In this document: in pieces, positions 1 through 7,496 of the stretch
How positions within the stretch are numbered: the stretch's first letter is position 1
How the letters are laid out: every line of letters begins with the position of its first letter
Origin: Phycisphaerae bacterium
Lineage (GTDB): Bacteria; Planctomycetota; Phycisphaerae; UBA1845; Fen-1342
NCBI GenBank assembly: GCA_028279405.1
Contig: JANQNU010000088.1
Span: forward strand, 1 to 64,000
DNA length: 64,000 nt
Direction: 5' to 3'
The notes under the pieces: generated by a model
Databases searched by the model: none
Told to the model about the DNA's origin: nothing
The model's input: the letters and a program-made list of their open reading frames with translations, nothing else
Position numbers and translations under genes: made by a program

Positions 1-350
1 GTGCTGTCGACGAACGCGAGCACCTGCTCACGCTCGACGTCGGGAACCCGGAACGCGTCCAGGGTGGCTTGCAAGTGCGCCAGGAATCGGTCCCAGTCGG
101 TCTCCGAAATGCCCATCCCCACGTGCGAGACCTTCATGTCGCGACCGGTGTAGACCATCGGCCCCCCGGCCGAGGCGCACAGATAGTCGATCAGCAGTTG
201 TTTTTCACGACGAAGCCCGTCCGTTCCGCGGTGTTGCCAGAAACGACCGAGCTGCTCGTCGGCCATCAGCCGAGGAAGCAGGTCGTTAGCGACCGCCGCG
301 ATCGCATCGTAGCCGCCGAGTCGCGCATACAGCGTTCCGGTCGCACCCAT
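1..350 (-). CDS. Group I truncated haemoglobin (trHbN), 3' end cut by window edge
   Basis: Small haem protein of the 2-over-2 truncated globin family, which binds O2 or NO in the cytoplasm. 116 residues are visible, close to the full family length, and the stop lies beyond base 1. The pattern is typical of group I: LYARLGGYDAI near the N-terminus, GRFWQHRG around residues 35-42, REKQLLIDYL at 48-57, and YTGRDMKVSHVGMGI with the presumed proximal haem ligand His76. The ATG at 348-350 follows GGAG with a 5-base gap. The gene lies 110 bases downstream of larE on the same strand and could be the tail of that operon, but no overlap ties it in. Family assignment is firm; the physiological role is not known from context. 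Confidence 0.85.
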   Translation of the reverse strand, partial: MGATGTLYARLGGYDAIAAVANDLLPRLMADEQLGRFWQHRGTDGLRREKQLLIDYLCASAGGPMVYTGRDMKVSHVGMGISETDWDRFLAHLQATLDAFRVPDVEREQVLAFVDS

Positions 351-459
351 TTGCGTCTCCTTCAAGCCGATTCGAGATGAACGTAACGTATTGTGTTGAT
401 CGGGACGCGCCGGGCGCGTTCTTGAGCGGTTCAGGCCGGTGGTTGTGCAACAGAAATGG

Positions 460-1296
460 TCAACGATGCGCGCGAAACCCGGCGCCCAGCACGACCTCGT
501 TCAGGCTCCCCGAACGAAAGCCGCGCAGGTCGATCGTCACGTGTCGGAAACCGATGGCGCGTAGTGCTTCGTCCACTGACGAGCGCTGCGCCGGCTCCAG
601 CAACCGCTCGAGCGCCTCCGTCGGCACCTCGATCCGCGCCAGGTCGCCATGGTGTCGCACGCGACAGACGGGAAAACCCCGGTCGCGCAAAAACTGCTCA
701 GCCCGTTCGATTTGCGCGGTCTTCGTCGGCGTGACCGCTTCGTGGTACGGTACGCGCGACGAAAGGCACGGCGACGCCGGCTTGTCGGCGATCGAAACGC
801 CAAGCTCGCGCGCCAGCAAGCGAACGTCGGCCTTGGTGAACCCTGCATCAGCAAGCGGCGTCCGAACGCCGAACTCGGTACCCGCCTGCAACCCCGGCCG
901 ATAGTCGTGCAAATCGTCGGCGTTGGTCCCGCTCAGGACATTCCGCAACGCACGCTGCCGCGCCAGATCCGCCAGACGCCGATACAGGACGCTCTTGCAG
1001 TAGTAGCAGCGGTTCGTCGGATTTGCGACGTAGCGCGGATCGTCGAACTCGGTCGTGTCGACCACCAGGTGTGGAACCTCATGCGCCGCCGCGACCGCGC
1101 GTGCATCGTCGAGCTCGCGTGTCGCGACGCTGGGACTGCGAGCGGTGACCGCCAGGACCTTGTCCGCGCCCAGCGTTCGCACGGCCAGCACAGCAAGCAG
1201 CGCGCTATCAACGCCGCCGGAGAATGCCACGACCACCGACTCGAAATCCTGCAGCGCCGCTTCAAGCCGACGCGTCCTGTCCCGGAGCGCGCTCAT
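460..1296 (-). CDS. larE: LarE-type ATP-dependent sulfur transferase
   Basis: 278-residue PP-loop enzyme of the LarE family. LarE adenylates and then thiolates the pyridinium carboxylates of the nickel-pincer cofactor used by lactate racemase and related enzymes. Visible: the PP-loop SGGVDS at residues 26-31, GTNADDLHDYRPG at about 123-135, and KPASPCLSSR around 172-181. Three cysteines, Cys97 and Cys100 (CYYC) plus Cys177, match the subgroup that holds an iron-sulfur cluster carrying the donated sulfur, rather than the subgroup that sacrifices its single cysteine. The ATG overlaps the pssA stop (ATGA), so translation is probably coupled. No larB, larC or larA homologue is seen in the window, so the recipient pathway must lie elsewhere or the protein serves another thiolation. 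Confidence 0.85.
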   Translation of the reverse strand: MSALRDRTRRLEAALQDFESVVVAFSGGVDSALLAVLAVRTLGADKVLAVTARSPSVATRELDDARAVAAAHEVPHLVVDTTEFDDPRYVANPTNRCYYCKSVLYRRLADLARQRALRNVLSGTNADDLHDYRPGLQAGTEFGVRTPLADAGFTKADVRLLARELGVSIADKPASPCLSSRVPYHEAVTPTKTAQIERAEQFLRDRGFPVCRVRHHGDLARIEVPTEALERLLEPAQRSSVDEALRAIGFRHVTIDLRGFRSGSLNEVVLGAGFRAHR

Positions 1297-2231
1297 GGAC
1301 GCGACTCCGACGAATGCGCGACGGGCCGTTGCGCACGGTTACTCGCCACCCGCGCGATCGGTCGATACCGACGCCAGCGCCGGAGCACACTGATCAGAAT
1401 ACCACTCAGCACGTAGGCATAAGCCAACAGCACGAGCAGGAACGTAAACCACCAGACCGCGATCGCGACACAGATCAGCAATCCGACGAGGTGCGAGATC
1501 GGCTGTTTGCGACGGACGTACACGTTGAAGACGTGGACGTAGTCGACACGACTGACCATCAGGAGCCCCAGTCCGGCCGTTGCCCCGACCAGTGTCACCC
1601 ACGGCCAGCGCGCGGCCGCGATCTCAGCGCGCAACTCCGAATTGAATAGCAGGTTCTCGTTCAACAGGATCAGTGCAACGATGCCGGCGGCGCCACCCGG
1701 TGTCGGGAGCCCGCTGAACCGCTTCTGACCCGACTCGTCGCGCGTGTTCTCGGCATTGAACCGCGCCAGCCGAATCGCGGCACAGGAGACGAACAGCACG
1801 GCACTCACCACACCACAGCGCCACAATAGCGCCCCGCAGACCGGCGTTTCGCCAACGGGACGCAACAATACGGCCAGCACGAGGAAGGCGGGTGCCACGC
1901 CGAAACTGACGATGTCCGCGATCGAGTCCAACTGCGAGCCGAACTCGCTCGTACGACGCGTCAAGCGGGCCAAGCGACCGTCGAGCGCGTCGAAGATCAT
2001 GGCAAACACGAGCAAGTAGCCGCCCATCGCGATCGGACTCAGCACCCAATCGCGCGATAGCACCAGCACCGACCCACCCCCGGTTGTCGCATCGCGAATC
2101 GCAAGCGTCCCGCACAGGATTGCGAAGAAACCGCATAACAGATTGCCGAGCGTCGCCGCACTCGGCAACAGTGCGATACCGATCAAGCGCCCCGCGGCGC
2201 CGCGGTCGTCCGCATGTCGTTCCATCGTCAT
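1293..2231 (-). CDS. pssA: CDP-diacylglycerol--serine O-phosphatidyltransferase
   Basis: 312-residue integral membrane enzyme making phosphatidylserine from CDP-diacylglycerol and serine. The CDP-alcohol phosphotransferase signature is present in spread form: DALDGRLARLTRRTSEFGSQLDSIAD (Asp-Gly-x2-Ala-Arg, then Gly-x3-Asp-x3-Asp). Several hydrophobic segments follow, including the one holding GFFAILCG and those near the C-terminus. The ATG at 2229-2231 was chosen because it overlaps the psd stop as ATGA; the reading frame stays open further upstream only as a shadow of psd. The next gene, psd, consumes the product, so these two genes give phosphatidylethanolamine. The C-terminus ends in an Arg-rich tail. 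Confidence 0.92.
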   Translation of the reverse strand: MTMERHADDRGAAGRLIGIALLPSAATLGNLLCGFFAILCGTLAIRDATTGGGSVLVLSRDWVLSPIAMGGYLLVFAMIFDALDGRLARLTRRTSEFGSQLDSIADIVSFGVAPAFLVLAVLLRPVGETPVCGALLWRCGVVSAVLFVSCAAIRLARFNAENTRDESGQKRFSGLPTPGGAAGIVALILLNENLLFNSELRAEIAAARWPWVTLVGATAGLGLLMVSRVDYVHVFNVYVRRKQPISHLVGLLICVAIAVWWFTFLLVLLAYAYVLSGILISVLRRWRRYRPIARVASNRAQRPVAHSSESRP

Positions 2232-2887
2232 GTTCCGTCGCCCTGCCATCGCAAGAGCACCGTGCTCCCACCCCGGACCCGCTGCCCGGTACGCGCAACG
2301 ACCTGCCAGCGCGGGTCGTCCGGGACCCGCAACTCCGTACGCGATCCCAGCTTGATCATACCAAAGCGCTCGCCGCGCGCGACCTGCTGACCGACCGCCA
2401 GACGACAGACGATCCGTCGCGCAAGCAGTCCCGCAATCTGACGAACGCGAAACGGTCCGGGCAGCGCCTCCGTCGGCGTCAGCACCACCACGTTGTTCTC
2501 GTTCTCCGTGTCCGATTCCGGCCGCAGCGCGTTGAGAAACCGCCCGGGCGAATACTCGATTGTCGCAACCGTTCCGGCACATGGCGCGCGGTTCACATGG
2601 ACGTTGAACACGCTAAGGAAGATCATGATCCGCAGCTCGCGCGCTCCGTCGCCAGTGACGCTCGGCAGGTCGCGTTCGATCGTGACGATCCGACCATCTG
2701 CCGGCGCCACGACCAGGCCCGCTTCATTGGGGATTCGTCGCGGCGGGTCGCGGTAGAACCATAAGAGAAAGAGGGTCGGCACAGCCGTCAAGATCGCCCA
2801 CCACCCTCCGACCACCCCAAGCACCAGGGAGCCGCCGACGCCGAACAACAAGATCAGCGCTACTTCCACGAACGCGTACGGAGCCAC
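2228..2887 (-). CDS. psd: Phosphatidylserine decarboxylase, short (PSD-A) type
   Basis: 219 residues, the length of the short archaeal-type decarboxylases that turn phosphatidylserine into phosphatidylethanolamine. The N-terminus has two hydrophobic segments (about 5-45) followed by FYRDPPR. APADGR (61-66), NVHVNR (95-100, with His97) and the self-cleavage site LGSR at 180-183 are all in place; Ser182 would become the pyruvoyl group after autocleavage into beta and alpha chains. The start is GTG, sharing one base with the TAG stop of the upstream HAD gene. The overlap with pssA downstream is four bases, so HAD-psd-pssA-larE reads as one translationally coupled unit. Confidence 0.92.
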   Translation of the reverse strand: MAPYAFVEVALILLFGVGGSLVLGVVGGWWAILTAVPTLFLLWFYRDPPRRIPNEAGLVVAPADGRIVTIERDLPSVTGDGARELRIMIFLSVFNVHVNRAPCAGTVATIEYSPGRFLNALRPESDTENENNVVVLTPTEALPGPFRVRQIAGLLARRIVCRLAVGQQVARGERFGMIKLGSRTELRVPDDPRWQVVARTGQRVRGGSTVLLRWQGDGT

Positions 2888-3810
2888 TACGACCGCTCCG
2901 CGCCGGGCACCAATCGATCGACCAGATTCGCGACGCCTGCCTCATCATTCGAAGCGGTCGTTTCATCCGCGACCGCGTGCACTTCCGGTCGCGCGTTGGC
3001 CATCGCCACGCCAAGGCCGGCTTCGCGGATCAGCACGATATCGTTCATGTCGTCCCCGACCGCGGCCGTGCGCTGCGGTTCAATCCCCCAGCGTTCGCAG
3101 AGCCAGGAAACGCCGGTCCATTTGCTGATGCCGGGACCGAAGATCTCGACCAGCATGACATCATAGCGCGGTGAGCGCAGCACGTTGTACGAGATCCGCG
3201 CCTCGAAGGAAACATCGAGTTCCGCCGTGATCGACTCGATCACCCGCACCTCGTTCAGCACCGCCAGCCGCAACGGCGCCGGCGCTTCCGACGGGATCAC
3301 GTCCACAAGCGAGACCCGACACGGCGAGTGCTCCACCCAATTCGCGACAGACGGATGGCAGTTGCTCGCGACCAGCGCATAGCCGTCATGCCCGTGCGCA
3401 TCCGGATCGGTCATCCAAATCAGCGTGTGTCCACGACCCGCAAGCCAATCGTGTAGCTCGCGCGCCAGGGCAGTCGACATCTCCGAACGGTGCAGCGTGC
3501 GACCCGAAGCCGCGTCGGACACGACGGCACCGGACGAGGTCACGACCGCGTCGAGATCGAGCCCGATCTGATCCAGCACGGGACGCGTTTCCGCCAGCGC
3601 GCGGCCTGTACACAACACGACGCGCACCCCGGCCTCATGCGCTCGATGCAACGCCTCCCGATTCTGGCCGGGAACACTGCCCTCACTATCGAGCAGCGTC
3701 CCGTCGAGGTCGATGGCGAGCAACTGATACGTCAACGGAGTCGGCACGTTCATTGGATCCGGCTTGGATTTCATCTGGTGCATGGCATATTGTCCGCCGG
3801 AAGCCGACAT
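2887..3810 (-). CDS. Cof-type HAD-superfamily phosphatase
   Basis: Haloacid dehalogenase-type phosphohydrolase of the Cof/YwpJ group, which dephosphorylates small phospho-metabolites. Motif I AIDLDGTLLD sits at about residues 32-41, motif II as LCTGRA, and motif IV as AAVGDDMNDIVLIREAGLGVAMANA near the C-terminus, with a C2-type cap between. Annotated from the first ATG, but the family normally begins just ahead of motif I, so the internal ATG at 3751-3753 (MNVPTPL) may be the real start; neither has a convincing ribosome binding site. It is the first gene of the psd-pssA-larE unit. Its substrate cannot be told from sequence, and a lipid link is only suggested by position. Confidence 0.82.
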   Translation of the reverse strand: MSASGGQYAMHQMKSKPDPMNVPTPLTYQLLAIDLDGTLLDSEGSVPGQNREALHRAHEAGVRVVLCTGRALAETRPVLDQIGLDLDAVVTSSGAVVSDAASGRTLHRSEMSTALARELHDWLAGRGHTLIWMTDPDAHGHDGYALVASNCHPSVANWVEHSPCRVSLVDVIPSEAPAPLRLAVLNEVRVIESITAELDVSFEARISYNVLRSPRYDVMLVEIFGPGISKWTGVSWLCERWGIEPQRTAAVGDDMNDIVLIREAGLGVAMANARPEVHAVADETTASNDEAGVANLVDRLVPGAERS

Positions 3811-3930
3811 TTCGCAAACTGGAGCGAACCCGCTGCCGCGCCGTCGCGGTGCGGTTACAATCGCGCCCGTACGGGATGCCCGCTACGCGGTCAGCGAGAC
3901 CGTTCGGCGGGGATTTGCGCAACCTGAGTC

Positions 3931-4791
3931 GTGAGCAGAATGACCTTTCGCGCTCCGCAACGCATCGCCTTCATCGGCTCACCCGACAAACCCGCGTCCG
4001 CCGACGCGCTGGCTCGGGCGCGCGCCTGCGTCGAGCCGCTGGCCGAAGTCGTCTACGCCGAGATCACCAGCCAGTGCCGACGGGTCCTCGAGCACGAGCC
4101 GGACCTGCTCGTCGTGCTGGGTGGCGACGGTACGCTGATTGGCGCGGTCTCGGAGTTGGCCGAGCACCAGCTGCCCGTCCTCGGCATCAACCTGGGCAAG
4201 CTCGGGTTCCTGGCCGAGTTCACGATCGAGCAGTTCGAACGCAACGTGAAGGAGCTGTTCGCCGGCGCGCTTCCGATCACCCGACGGGTCATGCTCGAGG
4301 TCTTCGTCGAGAACGGCGACGTCGCCTTCAAGCGGCCCGCGGTCAACGATTGCGTGGTCGTCGCGGGTCCGCCTTTCCGCATTATTCGCCTGTGCGTCCG
4401 GGCCGACGACAATGAAGTCACACGGTTCCGCGGCGACGGCCTGATCGTCGCGACCCCGACCGGCTCGACCGCGCACAACCTCTCGGCGGGCGGGCCGATC
4501 GTCGAGCCCATCGCGGCCTCGACGATCCTCACGCCGATCTGCCCGCACGCGCTGACCTTCCGTCCACTGGTGATCGACGCATCCCGCACGATCGAGATTC
4601 GCGTCGAAGAGTCGAACGAAGGTACGAACGTCGTGATCGACGGCCGAACTGTCCGCCCGCTTCACGCCGACGACACGGTCCAGATTCGGCGTTACCCGGC
4701 CGACTTCCTGCTGGTTCACAATCCGCTGGCCTCCGAATGGGAGGCCTTGCGCCGAAAGCTGCTCTGGGGGACCAGTCCTACGGATAGCTGA
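3931..4791 (+). CDS. nadK: NAD kinase
   Basis: 286-residue ATP-NAD kinase that phosphorylates NAD to NADP. The catalytic GGDGT lies at residues 64-68. It is followed by NLGKLGFLAEF and by the signature GLIVATPTGSTAHNLSAGGPIVEP, then CPHALTFRPLV, all in family order. The GTG at 3931 gives a product of family length, but the ATG nine bases later (MTFRAPQR) is equally possible; neither has a strong Shine-Dalgarno sequence. The gene runs away from the HAD-psd operon and ends seven bases before the convergent membrane-protein gene. Confidence 0.95.
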   Translation: MSRMTFRAPQRIAFIGSPDKPASADALARARACVEPLAEVVYAEITSQCRRVLEHEPDLLVVLGGDGTLIGAVSELAEHQLPVLGINLGKLGFLAEFTIEQFERNVKELFAGALPITRRVMLEVFVENGDVAFKRPAVNDCVVVAGPPFRIIRLCVRADDNEVTRFRGDGLIVATPTGSTAHNLSAGGPIVEPIAASTILTPICPHALTFRPLVIDASRTIEIRVEESNEGTNVVIDGRTVRPLHADDTVQIRRYPADFLLVHNPLASEWEALRRKLLWGTSPTDS

Positions 4792-4797
4792 GCGCGC

Positions 4798-5391
4798 TTA
4801 GCCGTCACTTGCGCGATCAGTGCCATGAGCCTTCGGGCCGCACGACGTGCGCGACGGGCAGTTGCCGCAATTCTTCGCCAACGATTGCTGATCTTTGTTG
4901 CGACGATCCCTGCATCGCGCACTTGCCGGATCGGTGTTCCCGGCGCAGACGCGTTCGTCGCCGACGGTATCATGACGCACCAACGCCGCACGGCCGCGGC
5001 CTGCGGGTGTGGTCTCTGTTACATTCGCAGCCGCAATCCACAAGAACCCGCCGACCAGAACCACCAACGCAACCGGCACGCCGACGACCATCAGACTTGC
5101 CACCAAACCACCCGGCTTCTTTCGCCGACCCGCGCCGACGAGCAACGTTCGGCACATGCCGAAAACCCAGCGCCAGTGTAGCGCCAAATGCACGAACACG
5201 AGCCCGATCGCAGCAACCGCGAGCCAGAAGTGGAGATCACCCCACTCGTGACGCGTAAGCCCGAGCGTTGCCCGGTGTCGACCACTGCCCGGCGGCAGGA
5301 CGTAGCGTTCCAGCAGGCCCGTGGCCGCGAGCGCAACTGCGACCAGCAACGTGACCGCATCCACGAAGAAGTTGAGTGTTCCGCGTTTCAT
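4798..5391 (-). CDS. DUF4405-like three-helix membrane protein with Cys-rich tail
   Basis: 197 residues from an ATG preceded by AGGGG. Three hydrophobic stretches are visible: residues about 6-25, HFWLAVAAIGLVFVHLALHW (about 55-75) and VASLMVVGVPVALVVLVGGFLWI (about 97-120). The histidines around helix 2 and the WGDLHFWLA segment resemble DUF4405 proteins, which are thought to be cytochrome-b-like. The last 60 residues are hydrophilic and Cys-rich (single cysteines plus CGNC and a final SC), which is unusual and could bind a metal or form disulfides. The family call is tentative; function is unknown. It is convergent with nadK. Confidence 0.5.
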   Translation of the reverse strand: MKRGTLNFFVDAVTLLVAVALAATGLLERYVLPPGSGRHRATLGLTRHEWGDLHFWLAVAAIGLVFVHLALHWRWVFGMCRTLLVGAGRRKKPGGLVASLMVVGVPVALVVLVGGFLWIAAANVTETTPAGRGRAALVRHDTVGDERVCAGNTDPASARCRDRRNKDQQSLAKNCGNCPSRTSCGPKAHGTDRASDG

Positions 5392-5565
5392 CGTCGTCCC
5401 CTTCCCCCCAAGACCGCGCACCAAGGCTCTACTTCGATTGTAGCGGGCGTTCGCCGCGCGAACTCGCCGGCAGCCACGATCCGGGCGGCGGCGCTATCTG
5501 CAACTGGCGCAGCGGTCGGCGCGTCGGCGGCAATCTGCGCGTCTCCGTGCTATGATCGGCCTGTC

Positions 5566-6525
5566 ATGCCGAATCGAATCATCATCACTCGTCGTGTGCC
5601 GGAGCCTTGCGAACAATTGCTCGTGGGTGCCGGTTGTGTCGTCGATCACTTGCAGACGGATGTGGCGCCGCCGCGGGAAGAAGTGCTGGCGCGCATCGAG
5701 GGTGCCGCGGGTGTCGTCACGATGATGTCGGATCGCGTCGATGATCCGTTTCTGTCGGCGGCCGGCGACACGCTGCGGGTCGTGGCGAATTTTGCGGTGG
5801 GTTATGACAATATCGACCTCGCTGCGTGCTCACGGCGCTCCGTGCGAGCGACAAACACCCCCGGCGTGCTGACGGAAGCGACCGCGGACATCGCGTGGGC
5901 GCTGATCATGGCCACCGCTCGGCGTGTCATCGAAGGCGATCGCAAGGTGCGCGAAGGACGCTGGCAAGGCTGGTACCCGACCGAGTTGCTGGGCGTCGAG
6001 CTGCATGGCGCTACGCTGGGCATTGTCGGCGCCGGGCGCATCGGCACCGCGACCGCCCGTCGGGCGCTTGGCTTCGGGATGCACATCCTCTACACGCACC
6101 CGCGCGCGAATCCGGAGTTGGAGCAGGAACAACGTGCGCAGCGAGTACCGCTGGACGAGCTGATCGAGGCGGCCGATATCGTCTCGCTGCACGTCCCCTA
6201 CCGGCCGGAAAACCGCCATCTGATCGACGCGGCCCGACTCGCCCGGATGAAGCCGGGGGCGCTGCTGATCAACACGGCGCGAGGCCCGATCATCGACGAG
6301 CGAGCACTACTGGCAGCGCTGCAATCCGATCGCCTTCGCGCGGGCCTGGACGTCTACGAGCATGAGCCGCAACTGACGCCGGGCCTGACCGAGCTGCCGA
6401 ACGTCGTGCTGCTTCCGCACCTCGGCAGCGGCACGGTCGCTACGCGTCAGCGCATGTCGGAAATGGTCGCCAACAATATTCTCGCCGTGCTTCGCGACGA
6501 GCCGCCGCCCCATCCAATCAGCTGA
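5566..6525 (+). CDS. D-isomer-specific 2-hydroxyacid dehydrogenase (glyoxylate/hydroxypyruvate reductase type)
   Basis: 319 residues. NAD(P)H-dependent reduction of a 2-oxoacid; closest in pattern to glyoxylate/hydroxypyruvate reductases (GhrB/GyaR). Visible: the substrate segment NFAVGYDNID, the Rossmann fingerprint GIVGAGRIG, and the catalytic triad as Arg in NTARGP, Glu in DVYEHEP and His in LLPHLGSGT. The ATG at 5566 starts the conserved N-terminus (PNRIIITRRVP); the frame stays open far upstream, but over sequence that looks non-coding in this frame. No strong ribosome site is seen. It stands alone, so a place in a defined pathway such as photorespiratory-type salvage is not shown. Confidence 0.9.
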   Translation: MPNRIIITRRVPEPCEQLLVGAGCVVDHLQTDVAPPREEVLARIEGAAGVVTMMSDRVDDPFLSAAGDTLRVVANFAVGYDNIDLAACSRRSVRATNTPGVLTEATADIAWALIMATARRVIEGDRKVREGRWQGWYPTELLGVELHGATLGIVGAGRIGTATARRALGFGMHILYTHPRANPELEQEQRAQRVPLDELIEAADIVSLHVPYRPENRHLIDAARLARMKPGALLINTARGPIIDERALLAALQSDRLRAGLDVYEHEPQLTPGLTELPNVVLLPHLGSGTVATRQRMSEMVANNILAVLRDEPPPHPIS

Positions 6526-6588
6526 CCCAAGGTGCAGTTATTCGCGTTGACGACGCTTGAGACGTTGCGAGAAGAAAGTTACCACCCG

Positions 6589-6930
6589 CTAGCGCGTAAC
6601 ACTGACGATCTCGGGGAGACGCTCCACGAATGTCGAACGTGCCAGCACTTCGTCTGCACCAGCCAGCGCGGCACGCTCCGCGAGCTCCTTCTGCACGTGC
6701 GCGAGAAACGCGATGATTCGCAATTCAGGATGCTGCGTGCGCGCCGTCTCGACCAGTGCCAATGGGTCGGCGGACTCGATGTTCATGTCGACCATCAGCA
6801 ACCCGGCTCCGGGCAACGCTTCGAGGACCCGATCGACATGCCGGTAGATCGCGATCTCCGCGCCGGACTGCCGCGCGACCGCTTCAATCCGCGATTGAAA
6901 GATCAGGTCTGACACGATCGCAACGATCAT
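6589..6930 (-). CDS. Stand-alone receiver-like (pseudo-receiver) protein
   Basis: 113 residues from the ATG at 6928-6930, which follows GGGGATC at good spacing; a TTG 15 bases upstream is less likely. The predicted alpha/beta pattern matches a CheY-like fold: MIVAIVSDLIF as strand 1, GLLMVDMN as strand 3 with Asp48 at the usual phosphorylation place, and LRIIAFLAHV as strand 4. The second acidic residue pair near strand 1 and the conserved Lys after strand 5 are not obvious, so it may be a pseudo-receiver that does not accept phosphate. No output domain and no kinase neighbour. It lies 100 bases downstream of rplU on the same strand and may share its transcript. Confidence 0.5.
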   Translation of the reverse strand: MIVAIVSDLIFQSRIEAVARQSGAEIAIYRHVDRVLEALPGAGLLMVDMNIESADPLALVETARTQHPELRIIAFLAHVQKELAERAALAGADEVLARSTFVERLPEIVSVTR

Positions 6931-7030
6931 CGTGATCCCCAACAAAGAAAACGAGCCGTACGCAATCGCGCCGGCTCGATCAATCTCATATCCGGGCGCT
7001 GTGCAGCCCGTACCACAAACGAATGCCCGA

Positions 7031-7345
7031 TCAGCTCTTGATGGCGCCGATCTGGACCTTGAGCATCCGCTGACGGTGCCCCCAGCGGGTCAGATTGCCC
7101 TTGCGTCGACGGAACTTGATACCGTCGATCTTGGGCATCTTGATCTCCTCGACGATCTTGGCCGCAACCGACGCCCCGTCCAGCCAGGGGGTGCCGATCT
7201 TGGCACTCTCACCTTCGCCGACCATCAGGACGCTGTCGAACGTGATGTCCGACTGGCCCTCCGAGAGCTCGCGCAACTCGATCAGCAGGAGGTCGCCTTC
7301 GCTCACCTTGTACTGTTTTCCGCCGTCTTCAATCACCGCGTACAC
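7031..7345 (-). CDS. rplU: 50S ribosomal protein L21
   Basis: 104 residues, the normal length of bL21. YAVIEDGGKQYKV at the N-terminus and KFRRRKGNLTRWGHRQ near the C-terminus are the family hallmarks. The start is a GTG at 7343-7345 with a clean AAGGAG seven bases ahead; the frame stays open upstream, but the sequence there does not look like L21. In most bacteria rpmA (L27) follows directly. Here the next gene is the receiver-like protein instead, and no L27 is seen in the window. Confidence 0.95.
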   Translation of the reverse strand: MYAVIEDGGKQYKVSEGDLLLIELRELSEGQSDITFDSVLMVGEGESAKIGTPWLDGASVAAKIVEEIKMPKIDGIKFRRRKGNLTRWGHRQRMLKVQIGAIKS

Positions 7346-7496
7346 GGGCCAGCTCCTTGTCGCATCCAGGATTCCGAGCCGCGCAGTATAGCGCATCCCG
7401 CCCGCATTGCAAGCCGCAGCGCCCCAACCCGAATTGCGGCCGGATGCCGGTACGAACCAGGCGTTTCCCGCGGAAAACGCGTCGATCCGCGATACA

